Shown here one piece after another: positions 1 to 5,506 of a stretch of 6,336 bases of DNA. Source of the stretch: Bacteroidales bacterium (lineage in GTDB: Bacteria; Bacteroidota; Bacteroidia; Bacteroidales; JALTDM01). The stretch covers positions 1-6,336 of the forward strand of contig JALTEO010000312.1 of NCBI GenBank assembly GCA_027073875.1. Reading direction: 5' to 3'. The position numbers and the translations under genes are program-made. Below the pieces are notes generated by a model. It saw only the letters and a program-made list of their open reading frames with translations, was not told the DNA's origin and did not search any database. The first letter of the stretch is position 1. Each line of letters begins with the position of its first letter.

Positions 1-557
1 CACATCACTTTCATATTCCGCTGCAATCGGGTAGTGATAAAATTCTCCGCTTGATGAAACGACGATACAATACCGGTTTTTTTGTTGAAAAAATTAATAC
101 AATACACAAAATACTTCCCGATGCCGGTATAGGTATTGATGTCATTACCGGATACCCTGCCGAAACGGAAAAAGACTTTGAAGACACTTATAAGTTATTG
201 ACCGGATTGCCTGCAAGTTATTTACATGTGTTCTCTTATTCGGAGCGTCCGTTGGCAGAAAGCAAGACTCTGAAACAACTGAATACCAAACAAGAAATTG
301 ATCTGCGAAGTAAGAAACTTCACCAACTCAGTAATCGAAAAAAACAACTTTTTGTGGAACAAAATATCGAAGCAACGACAAAAGTCCTGTTTGAATCTGA
401 AAACAAAGACGGGCAAATACTCGGACTCACCGACAATTATATCCGCGTAACACATCCTTTTGACGAAAACCTGAAAAATCGATTTCTTACCGTATCTTTG
501 CAACCAAGTGATAATCCTAATATCTTGCAAGCCAAAATTATAGAAAATGAATCTTGA
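1..557 (+). CDS. mtaB: tRNA t6A37 methylthiotransferase MtaB, C-terminal part (5' end outside window)
   Basis: Radical-SAM enzyme that adds a methylthio group to C2 of N6-threonylcarbamoyladenosine at position 37 of ANN-decoding tRNAs, in the cytosol. The reading frame is open from base 3, and 184 residues are visible of the roughly 430-440 usual for the family. The frame starts inside the conserved HFHIPLQSGSDKILRLMKRRY block, so the ATG at base 51 is internal and not the start. Next come the barrel segment GIGIDVITGYPAETEKDF, the LHVFSYSER motif that favours MtaB over MiaB or RimO, and a C-terminal TRAM-like region (VLFESENKDG, LTDNYIRV) expected to bind tRNA. The N-terminal domain and the radical-SAM CxxxCxxC cluster lie off the left edge. 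The usual GFPGET reads GYPAET here, a mild change. The stop overlaps the next gene by 11 bp, which implies one operon. MiaB or RimO are the alternatives but fit less well. Confidence 0.88.
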   Translation, partial: HHFHIPLQSGSDKILRLMKRRYNTGFFVEKINTIHKILPDAGIGIDVITGYPAETEKDFEDTYKLLTGLPASYLHVFSYSERPLAESKTLKQLNTKQEIDLRSKKLHQLSNRKKQLFVEQNIEATTKVLFESENKDGQILGLTDNYIRVTHPFDENLKNRFLTVSLQPSDNPNILQAKIIENES

Positions 558-1341
558 AAAAACGATAATAGCAGCAAACGATTTGATATGGAACACCGGA
601 AAATTTCTCAGAAACGAAATTACCAAAGTCCGGGCAGAAAATATTGAAAACAAGCAAGTTCACGATTTTGTAACCTATGTGGATAAAACCTCCGAGGAAA
701 AATTAGTCGAAGGATTGGCAAAGATTTTACCCGAAGCCGGTTTCCTGACCGAAGAAAAAACAACCGCACAAACCGAAAAACCATTGCGATGGATTATTGA
801 CCCGTTAGACGGAACTACCAACTATATTCACGGTTTGCCACCGTATTCCATCAGTGTGGCATTAGCCGAAGACAATAAATTGATTGCCGGAATTATTTAT
901 GAAGTAACTCACGATGAGTTATTTTATGGTTGGCAGGGTGGTGGTGCTTTTCTGAATAAACAACCAATACAGGTTTCCGACACAAAAAAAGTGTTCGATT
1001 CGTTTTTGGCTACCGGATTTCCATTTAAGGATTACAAATATCTGGACAATTACATGAAAACACTCAGTTACTTTATGAAAAATTCACAAGGGCTTCGTCG
1101 TCTCGGGTCGGCAGCCGTTGATTTAGCGTATGTTGCCTGTGGCAGGTTCGATGGATTTTACGAATACAGTTTGCAGCCGTGGGATATAGCTGCCGGAGCA
1201 TTTCTCGTAAAAGAAGCCGGCGGTAGCGTTACGGATTTTATGGGGGGCGATAATTTCCTTTTCGGCGAAGAGATTATTGCCGGAAACCCTCTTATCTTTG
1301 AAGCGTTACAAACAATTATCCAAAAAATCCTTTTGGGATAA
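547..1341 (+). CDS. Inositol monophosphatase family protein (SuhB/IMPase-like)
   Basis: Mg2+-dependent phosphatase of the IMPase/FIG fold, 264 aa, close to the usual 260-270. The metal-site motifs are all present: FLTEEKT (E69, E70), WIIDPLDGTTNYIHG (D85, D88) and PWDIAAG (D213). HDFVTYVDKTSEE (about residues 39-51) is the N-terminal family signature, and RRLGSAAVDLAYVACGRFDG (184-203) precedes the last motif. No signal peptide is visible, so it should be cytosolic. The substrate cannot be read from sequence: myo-inositol-1-phosphate, 3'-phosphoadenosine 5'-phosphate, NADP or fructose-1,6-bisphosphate are used by different family members. The ATG lies inside the end of mtaB (11-bp overlap), and the transporter gene begins 3 bp after its stop, so translation is probably coupled. 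All active-site residues are intact. The family call is firm; the exact activity is open. Confidence 0.93.
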   Translation: MNLEKTIIAANDLIWNTGKFLRNEITKVRAENIENKQVHDFVTYVDKTSEEKLVEGLAKILPEAGFLTEEKTTAQTEKPLRWIIDPLDGTTNYIHGLPPYSISVALAEDNKLIAGIIYEVTHDELFYGWQGGGAFLNKQPIQVSDTKKVFDSFLATGFPFKDYKYLDNYMKTLSYFMKNSQGLRRLGSAAVDLAYVACGRFDGFYEYSLQPWDIAAGAFLVKEAGGSVTDFMGGDNFLFGEEIIAGNPLIFEALQTIIQKILLG

Positions 1342-1344
1342 ATC

Positions 1345-2232
1345 ATGAAAATTTCCGACAAAGCCAAAGGGTATCTTTTCGTTTTTATTTCGCTTATTGC
1401 ACTTTCCAATGTTTATATTTTTAGTAAAGCGGCAATGAATCAGGTTAACTTTCCGCAATTTGGTGTTTACTGGTTCTTTTTTGCTATGGTTTGGAATTTT
1501 TTGCTTCTCGGATTTTCAAAAAAACTACAAAACGAAGTTTCTGTCAATAAAAGAAACTTGCAATACCTGCCTATTCTCGGGATATTGGAATTATTATCTA
1601 CCGGACTATTTTTTTATGCCATCAAACTTACGGAAAATCCTGCCATCGTTTCGTTTATAGGCAATATAGGACCGATTTATGTCATAATTCTCGGCTATAT
1701 TTTTCTGAAAGAACGGTTTAATAAATGGGAAATAACGGGTATGCTTCTAACCATAGCAGGTGCTGTTATCTTAAATTACAAGAAAGATTTCACATGGCAT
1801 CAGTTTTTTTTCAATGGAACAGGTATCATTTTCTTGTCATCGTTTATTTTTTCAATAGGAACGGTTTTGGCAAAAAGTAAAATTAAAGAAATTCATCCTT
1901 GGCTGCTAACCATCAATCGTATTCTTTTCATTTTTACGGGATTTCTTACGCTATTCCTTATCAAAGGGGAAAGTTTGCACATTTCATTACCGGCATTTTA
2001 CAATATTTTAGCAGGGTCATTATTGGGACCGTTCTTAGCGGTGCTTTCCGGCTACTATGCTTTTAAATATTTGAAAGTCAGCAAAATTAGTGTTATTGGA
2101 ACTTCTAAAAGTTTCTTGGTGCTGTTGGCTTCGTATTTTTTCTTTGGTGTAATGCCGTTATTTTATCAGATAGCCGGTGGCGTTTTGATGATAGCCGGAG
2201 TAATTATTATTACGCTGAGTAAGGCAAAATAA
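1345..2232 (+). CDS. EamA/DMT-superfamily transporter, 10 TM
   Basis: Integral inner-membrane protein of 295 aa made of two EamA repeats, the standard size of drug/metabolite transporters. Hydrophobic stretches lie at roughly residues 9-27, 39-57, 73-93, 99-119, 127-145, 157-176, 186-206, 218-240, 246-266 and 271-291. Each half ends in the typical EamA pattern: NPAIVSFIGNIGPIYVIILG, then FLKERFNKWEITGMLLTIAGAVIL in the first half, and KVSKISVIGTSKSFLVLLAS, then QIAGGVLMIAGVIIITLSK in the second. The substrate is unknown; relatives export amino acids, nucleotide-sugar-like compounds or other metabolites. The start lies 3 bp after the phosphatase stop, so it is the third gene of the mtaB run. 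No strong plus-strand terminator follows it. The family is clear, the cargo is not. Confidence 0.92.
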   Translation: MKISDKAKGYLFVFISLIALSNVYIFSKAAMNQVNFPQFGVYWFFFAMVWNFLLLGFSKKLQNEVSVNKRNLQYLPILGILELLSTGLFFYAIKLTENPAIVSFIGNIGPIYVIILGYIFLKERFNKWEITGMLLTIAGAVILNYKKDFTWHQFFFNGTGIIFLSSFIFSIGTVLAKSKIKEIHPWLLTINRILFIFTGFLTLFLIKGESLHISLPAFYNILAGSLLGPFLAVLSGYYAFKYLKVSKISVIGTSKSFLVLLASYFFFGVMPLFYQIAGGVLMIAGVIIITLSKAK

Positions 2233-2275
2233 AAAAATCGTTAGCTTGCTTTATTTATACAAGGACACTATTTAG

Positions 2276-2310
2276 TTAACAATTAACAATTTACAATGTA
2301 TAATTACGAA
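2276..2310. repeat. 7-bp tandem array, five units, consensus TTAACAA
   Basis: Five consecutive heptamers run without gaps: TTAACAA, TTAACAA, TTTACAA, TGTATAA, TTACGAA. The first two are identical and the others decay progressively. The array lies between the convergent transporter and PrsW genes. Similar AT-rich TTAACAATT-type runs are common intergenic filler in Bacteroidota, as I recall. No function is visible. Confidence 0.7.
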
Positions 2311-2334
2311 TTGTCCTGAAGCTCCAAAGCATCT

Positions 2335-2361
2335 AAAAAGATTCCGAAACAAGTTTGGAAT
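2335..2361 (-). terminator. ATTCC/GGAAT inverted repeat, possible terminator for the PrsW gene
   Basis: Bases 2341-2361 form an imperfect hairpin: arm ATTCCGAAAC, spacer AA, arm GTTTGGAAT, nine pairs with one bulged G. Read on the minus strand, the hairpin is followed at once by C and five T (2339-2335). This is a weak intrinsic-terminator shape 51 bp beyond the PrsW stop. The same arms recur at 5257-5298, so this is primarily a dispersed repeat that may have been co-opted as a terminator. On the plus strand no T run follows. Confidence 0.4.
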
Positions 2362-2397
2362 GACGAAAGGACAAATAAGTTTGGAATAGAAAATTCC
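2351..2397. repeat. 11-bp direct repeat AAGTTTGGAAT plus small inverted repeat
   Basis: AAGTTTGGAAT occurs at 2351-2361 and again at 2377-2387, a 26-bp period. The second copy is also the left side of a short inverted repeat, GGAAT (2383-2387) and ATTCC (2393-2397) with a 5-nt spacer. This extends the ATTCC/GGAAT repeat family of this intergenic region. Confidence 0.55.
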
Positions 2398-2411
2398 ATG
2401 AATTTCACGGA

Positions 2412-3098
2412 TTAGTCTTCTTCCTCAGGGCGGAATCTGCTAATATCCGATAATTCTCTCATCCTACGAAAAGCTCGTCGCCACAAGAAAAACAGATAAG
2501 GAATAAATATGATTAAATACCATGGCTGATTAACCATTACAATCCAATCGTAAAACCCGTGAAACGAAATGGGCAAAAGTAAAGCCAGCAGAAAATGGAA
2601 CGCCTTGCCGTTATCACCAAGTTTTGCCAAACCAAGGTGATATCCCATAACCACGCCGACAATAGCATGTAACGGAACTGCCGTAACAGCACGCACATAT
2701 CCCGTTTGAATACCATAGTTAAATACATACATCAGATTTTCCACACCTGCAAAACCCAACGAGATATATACTGCATAGACAATTCCATCAAATTTTTCAT
2801 TAAAATTTTTGTTGCCCCATATCAAAATCATAAAGACCAAAAATTTAAAAAATTCTTCCGTAACACCGGCAACCACAAAGCCATTGTAAGTTGCTGCAGA
2901 ATAGACGGTATCAGTGGCAAACAGCGGATTCTCCGTCAAATAGGTTTCTACCAAAATAATCGGTAAAACAGCAACAGCACCTAATAGGATTGATACTAAT
3001 AGCAACCCGATAGGTTCTTTTTCCCACTTGTCGCGATGATAAATGTAATAAGCAATGATAAAAACAGGAGCTAAAGCAATAAGGAGAATGTTTTTCAT
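2412..3098 (-). CDS. PrsW family glutamic-type intramembrane protease
   Basis: Multi-pass membrane protein of 228 aa with the PrsW motif set in order: YIYHRDKWEKEP near the N terminus (about residues 18-29), TEEFFK (E81, E82, K85), FAGVEN (F116, E120), PLHAIVGVVMG (H144) and HGFYDW (H180, D184). The E, E, H and H/D residues are those proposed for catalysis in this family. Bacillus PrsW cleaves the anti-sigma factor RsiW within regulated proteolysis; no anti-sigma or sigma gene is adjacent here, so the substrate is unknown. The C terminus is a charged, probably cytosolic tail (RRAFRRMRELS...RPEEED). The leader of the gene contains a 9-bp tandem array (3111-3141), and no clear Shine-Dalgarno precedes the ATG. 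It sits 135 bp downstream of the methyltransferase gene on the same strand, a gap that argues for a separate transcript or a loose unit. Confidence 0.92.
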   Translation of the reverse strand: MKNILLIALAPVFIIAYYIYHRDKWEKEPIGLLLVSILLGAVAVLPIILVETYLTENPLFATDTVYSAATYNGFVVAGVTEEFFKFLVFMILIWGNKNFNEKFDGIVYAVYISLGFAGVENLMYVFNYGIQTGYVRAVTAVPLHAIVGVVMGYHLGLAKLGDNGKAFHFLLALLLPISFHGFYDWIVMVNQPWYLIIFIPYLFFLWRRAFRRMRELSDISRFRPEEED

Positions 3099-3110
3099 CT
3101 ATTTATTTTT

Positions 3111-3141
3111 AGTTTATAAAGTTCGTAAAGTTTTTAAAGTT
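3111..3141. repeat. 9-bp tandem array in the PrsW-gene leader
   Basis: On the plus strand the units are AGTTTATAA, AGTTCGTAA, AGTTTTTAA and a partial AGTT, about 3.4 copies of AGTTNNTAA. The array begins 13 bp upstream of the PrsW start codon, so it would lie in the 5' leader of that mRNA. Unit-number changes could alter leader length or promoter spacing, but nothing here proves a role. Confidence 0.65.
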
Positions 3142-3195
3142 GCCATCCATTATTGTATTAGTACATTCTTTATATGTAATTTACCGTTTTGTGTC

Positions 3196-3214
3196 AAAAA
3201 TTTGTATTACAAAT
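3196..3214 (-). terminator. AT-rich palindrome after the RNA methyltransferase gene, weak terminator candidate
   Basis: Bases 3200-3214 read ATTTGTATTACAAAT, a perfect 7-bp-arm palindrome around one base. It lies 20 bp past the methyltransferase stop. On the minus strand it is followed by further T residues (3199-3196). As RNA it can form only about five AT-rich pairs with a 5-nt loop, so termination would be weak. An operator for the downstream PrsW gene is an alternative. Confidence 0.3.
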
Positions 3215-3233
3215 GATTTATCTAAAGGGAAAT

Positions 3234-3764
3234 TTACAGCAAATGCTCAACAGTATGCCACAACACCACGCCGGCACTAACGGCAATGTTTAGCGAATGT
3301 TTATGTCCCCACTGCGGTATTTCGATACAAAAATCACACGCATCCACAACTTCCTGACTAACACCTTTTACCTCGTGACCGAAAACAAAGCCATATTTTT
3401 TATCTTTCTGTGGCAGGAAATCCTGTAAAAACACTTTGTCCTCAACTTGCTCAATACCGATAACCGTAAAACCATCATTCTTCAGCCGGGTTATGGCATC
3501 CATCGTATTTTCCGTGTATTCCCAATCAACGGAATCGGTTGAGCCCAAGGCGGTTTTATAAATTTCTTTATTGGGCGGTGTAGCTGTCAATCCGCACAAA
3601 TAGATTTTTTCGACTAGAAAAGCATCACTCGACCGGAAAACAGAACCGACATTTAATGCACTACGAATGTTATCGAGCACAATGACAATAGGATTCTTTT
3701 CCGCTTGCTTATATTCAACAGCGGTTTTCCGCCCCAACTCCTCGTTTAATAATTTCCTGTTCAT
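3234..3764 (-). CDS. TrmH/SpoU-family (SPOUT) RNA 2'-O-methyltransferase
   Basis: Single-domain SPOUT methyltransferase, 176 aa, expected to use S-adenosylmethionine to methylate a ribose 2'-OH in rRNA or tRNA. All three SpoU motifs are present: motif 1 LDNIRSALNVGSVFRSSDAF (residues 30-49, with N32 and R44), motif 2 FGHEVKGVS (128-136) and motif 3 IPQWGHKHSLNIAVSAG (149-165). These residues build the trefoil-knot cofactor site. The common FGNE of motif 2 is FGHE here, at a position that varies across the family. There is no N-terminal substrate-binding extension as in RlmB, so it resembles the short TrmH/TrmL-size members. The target nucleotide cannot be assigned. It is transcribed divergently from sucC across a 75-bp gap. 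Confidence 0.92.
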   Translation of the reverse strand: MNRKLLNEELGRKTAVEYKQAEKNPIVIVLDNIRSALNVGSVFRSSDAFLVEKIYLCGLTATPPNKEIYKTALGSTDSVDWEYTENTMDAITRLKNDGFTVIGIEQVEDKVFLQDFLPQKDKKYGFVFGHEVKGVSQEVVDACDFCIEIPQWGHKHSLNIAVSAGVVLWHTVEHLL

Positions 3765-3795
3765 AAGATTTTTTTACGGGAATAAAAAAAAGTAG

Positions 3796-3803
3796 TATTT
3801 TAG
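3796..3803 (+). promoter_or_regulatory. Possible sucC -7 element (TATTTTAG)
   Basis: TATTTTAG differs by one base from the Bacteroidota -7 consensus TAnnTTTG and lies 36 bp ahead of the sucC ATG. No convincing TTG box is present at the expected distance upstream, so the call is tentative. Confidence 0.25.
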
Positions 3804-3808
3804 AAGCT

Positions 3809-3816
3809 CAAAAATA
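3809..3816 (-). promoter_or_regulatory. Possible -7 element of the RNA methyltransferase gene (TATTTTTG)
   Basis: On the minus strand these bases read TATTTTTG, an exact match to TAnnTTTG, 44 bp upstream of the methyltransferase ATG. The matching TTG box about 19 bp further upstream is not evident; that stretch is AT-rich and runs into the sucC start. It includes a 12-bp perfect palindrome, ATATTTAAATAT, at 3820-3831. Confidence 0.35.
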
Positions 3817-3839
3817 CACATATTTAAATATTTTATATC

Positions 3840-5030
3840 ATGAATCTTCACGAATATCAAGGAAAACACATCCTCAAAAGCTTCGGCGTAGCCGTTCCCG
3901 TAGGATTTGTAGCCAAAACACCCGATGAAGCTGTAGAAGCAGCTAAAAAGATTAAAGAAGAAACCGGTACTGATGTATGGGCAGTAAAAGCTCAAATTCA
4001 TGCCGGCGGTCGCGGAAAAGGCGGCGGTGTTAAAATCGCCAAAAACTTAGACGAGGTAAAGTCTTATGCCGACCAAATTATTGGTATGCAGTTAGTAACC
4101 CACCAAACGGGACCCGAAGGAAAAAAAGTAAACCAAATATTGGTTGAACAAGGTATTTACTACCCGGGACCAAGCGAGATTAAAGAATTTTATATGAGTG
4201 TGCTGCTCAACCGCCAAACCGGACGCAACATTGTGATGTATTCCACCGAAGGCGGTATGGAAATTGAAAAAGTAGCTGCAGAAACACCTCATTTAATTTT
4301 CAAAGAAGAAGTTGACCCCAAAGTAGGTATTCAGCCGTTTCAAGCACGGAAAATTGCTTTTAATCTCGGTTTATCAGGCAAGGCATTCAAGGAAATGACA
4401 AAATTCGTTATGGCACTTTACAAAGCATACGACCATAGCGATTCCTCAATGTTTGAAATCAATCCTGTTTTTAAGACTTCCGATGACCTGATTTATGCTG
4501 CCGATTCTAAAGTAAAATTAGATGATAACGCTTTGTTCCGCCATAAAGACTATGCCGAAATGCGTGACATCACCGAAGAAGACCCATTGGAAGTAGAAGC
4601 CGGAAAATATGACCTGAATTTTGTCAAACTTGATGGTAATGTCGGTTGTATGGTCAATGGTGCCGGACTGGCAATGGCTACGATGGATATCATTAAACTT
4701 TCCGGTGGCAATCCTGCTAATTTCTTGGATGTTGGTGGAGGTGCCAATGCTGAAACTGTAGAAGCCGGTTTGCGTATCATCCTTTCGGAACCTAATGTAA
4801 AAGCCATTTTGATTAATATCTTCGGCGGTATCGTTCGTTGCGACCGTGTAGCCAACGGTGTTGTTGAAGCATACAAAAAAGTAGGTAATATTTCCGTTCC
4901 GGTAATTGTCCGTCTGCAAGGTACTAATGCCGAAGAAGGCAAGGAAATTATTGATAACTCAGGACTAAAAGTTCATTCTGCCATCACTTTGCAAGAAGCC
5001 GCTAATCTTGTAAAAGAAGTTGTAGGATAA
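3840..5030 (+). CDS. sucC: Succinyl-CoA synthetase (succinate-CoA ligase) subunit beta
   Basis: TCA-cycle enzyme subunit. With SucD it interconverts succinyl-CoA plus NDP plus phosphate with succinate plus CoA plus NTP in the cytosol. It has 396 aa, matching the family. The N terminus MNLHEYQGKHILKSFG is the classic start. An ATP-grasp domain follows with KAQIHAGGRGKGGGVK (50-65), then FEINPV (N208) and D222 with the 14-residue spacing of the Mg2+ ligands in E. coli SucC. The C-terminal ligase domain has GGNPANFLDVGGGA, ILINIFGGIVRCDRVANG and VRLQGTNAEEG. The segment YYPGPSEIKEFYMSVLLNRQTGRN is of the type I associate with Bacteroidota. ADP versus GDP preference is not readable. sucD is not downstream: a strong terminator follows 25 bp after the stop, so the gene looks monocistronic. 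No Shine-Dalgarno is visible; the leader is A/T only. Confidence 0.97.
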   Translation: MNLHEYQGKHILKSFGVAVPVGFVAKTPDEAVEAAKKIKEETGTDVWAVKAQIHAGGRGKGGGVKIAKNLDEVKSYADQIIGMQLVTHQTGPEGKKVNQILVEQGIYYPGPSEIKEFYMSVLLNRQTGRNIVMYSTEGGMEIEKVAAETPHLIFKEEVDPKVGIQPFQARKIAFNLGLSGKAFKEMTKFVMALYKAYDHSDSSMFEINPVFKTSDDLIYAADSKVKLDDNALFRHKDYAEMRDITEEDPLEVEAGKYDLNFVKLDGNVGCMVNGAGLAMATMDIIKLSGGNPANFLDVGGGANAETVEAGLRIILSEPNVKAILINIFGGIVRCDRVANGVVEAYKKVGNISVPVIVRLQGTNAEEGKEIIDNSGLKVHSAITLQEAANLVKEVVG

Positions 5031-5055
5031 CAGCTTGATAACAATCTTATTTTTG

Positions 5056-5091
5056 GTAAAGCGATGATATGTTTCATCGCTTTACTTTTTT
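5056..5091 (+). terminator. Intrinsic terminator of sucC
   Basis: A perfect 12-bp stem, GTAAAGCGATGA (5056-5067) with TCATCGCTTTAC (5074-5085), closes a 6-nt loop and is followed directly by six T (5086-5091). It lies 25 bp past the sucC stop. Neither side carries a T run for the minus strand, so it acts in one direction. Confidence 0.92.
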
Positions 5092-5136
5092 ATGCAACTT
5101 TGAATCCTTCCCCAAAAGAGTGTTATCTGAACTTAT

Positions 5137-5245
5137 CACCCATCTTAATCCTCCCTCTCCCAAGGAGTCCTTCGGACAAGGGAGGAATTCTCCCCTTGAG
5201 GTTTGTAATCCTCGAACACAGTTCGGGAGGAGATATAGAGGGGTG
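5137..5245. mobile_element. 109-bp MITE-like element with imperfect terminal inverted repeats
   Basis: The left end, CACCCATCTTAATCCTCC (5137-5154), and the reverse complement of the right end (5226-5245), CACCCCTCTATATCTCCTCC, match at most positions. One further base pair (T5136/A5246) extends the match. Inside are two more inverted repeats. The first is TCCTCCCT (5149-5156) with AGGGAGGA (5179-5186) around a GTCC-TTC-GGAC hairpin (5167-5177). The second is CCTCGAAC (5210-5217) with GTTCGGGAGG (5221-5230), with a 2-nt bulge. There is no coding capacity, and no clear target-site duplication is seen. Its mobility is inference from structure; an old palindromic intergenic repeat is the alternative. 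Confidence 0.5.
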
Positions 5246-5256
5246 AAAAAATATAA

Positions 5257-5298
5257 ATTCCGAAACCTCGTTTGAAACGAGACACAGCAGTTTGGAAT
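5257..5298. repeat. ATTCC/GGAAT inverted repeat with a nested palindrome in its spacer
   Basis: The arms ATTCCGAAAC (5257-5266) and GTTTGGAAT (5290-5298) are identical to those at 2341-2361. Here the spacer is 23 nt instead of 2 and begins with a 15-bp palindrome, CTCGTTTGAAACGAG (5267-5281). This marks it as a second, rearranged copy of the same dispersed repeat. Confidence 0.7.
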
Positions 5299-5334
5299 GG
5301 CAGCAAACATAGGATGACGAGAAAATGGTAGTAC

Positions 5335-5401
5335 ATACCAGCGAAGGCGGGTATCTCCATCTACAAAGCACTTGGATTGAGATTCCCACTTTCGTGGGAA
5401 T
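5335..5401. repeat. Pair of 20-bp palindromes, REP/dRS3-like
   Basis: ATACCAGCGAAGGCGGGTAT (5335-5354) has 8-bp arms with one mismatch and a 4-nt loop. ATTCCCACTTTCGTGGGAAT (5382-5401) has perfect 8-bp arms and a 4-nt loop. They are 47 bp apart start to start. The second fits the form ATTCCC-N8-GGGAAT of the Neisseria dRS3 repeat; this is a resemblance in form only. No T run follows either hairpin, so they are not typical terminators. The block lies just upstream of the rpe promoter. Confidence 0.7.
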
Positions 5402-5463
5402 GATGTATCTATTTTTTTTGTGTAATTCTCCCATCTCAAAGACACACCGAGCATACAAAAAAG

Positions 5464-5492
5464 TTGGTAAACCAAATTTTTGCTTATTTTTG
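5464..5492 (+). promoter_or_regulatory. Bacteroidota-type promoter of rpe
   Basis: TTG at 5464-5466 and TATTTTTG at 5485-5492, 18 bp apart, match the sigma-ABfr consensus TTG / TAnnTTTG with normal spacing. Transcription should start near 5497-5500, giving a leader of about 10 nt before the ATG at 5507. This excludes an upstream in-frame ATG at 5480, which lies inside the promoter. Confidence 0.65.
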
Positions 5493-5506
5493 CTAAAAAT
5501 AAAATA

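Larger units (their letters stand above)
5031..5506. other. 476-bp intergenic region between sucC and rpe
   Basis: No gene is supported here. In order it holds the sucC terminator (5056-5091), a short unassigned stretch, a 109-bp element with terminal inverted repeats (5137-5245), a block of ATTCC/GGAAT palindromes (5257-5401), about 60 bp without recognisable structure, and the rpe promoter (5464-5492). Open frames across it on both strands start and stop inside the repeats and encode low-complexity peptides such as SFPRKWESQ, typical of translated palindromic repeats. Confidence 0.8.

Noticed and set aside
51..53. ATG as start of the first gene
   Set aside because: The frame is open upstream to the window edge and encodes the conserved HFHIPLQSGSDKIL block of the radical-SAM methylthiotransferases, so this methionine is internal.
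222..653. 143-codon open frame on the minus strand
   Set aside because: It lies antisense to mtaB and the phosphatase gene, both with strong motifs; the translation shows no recognisable domain.
4518..4942. Two overlapping open frames antisense to sucC (and a shorter one at 4092-4292)
   Set aside because: They are shadows of the sucC coding pattern; the sense protein is conserved throughout.
5480..5482. Upstream in-frame ATG for rpe
   Set aside because: It would add nine residues before the conserved MEKPIIAPSLL start and lies within the promoter, upstream of the predicted transcription start.
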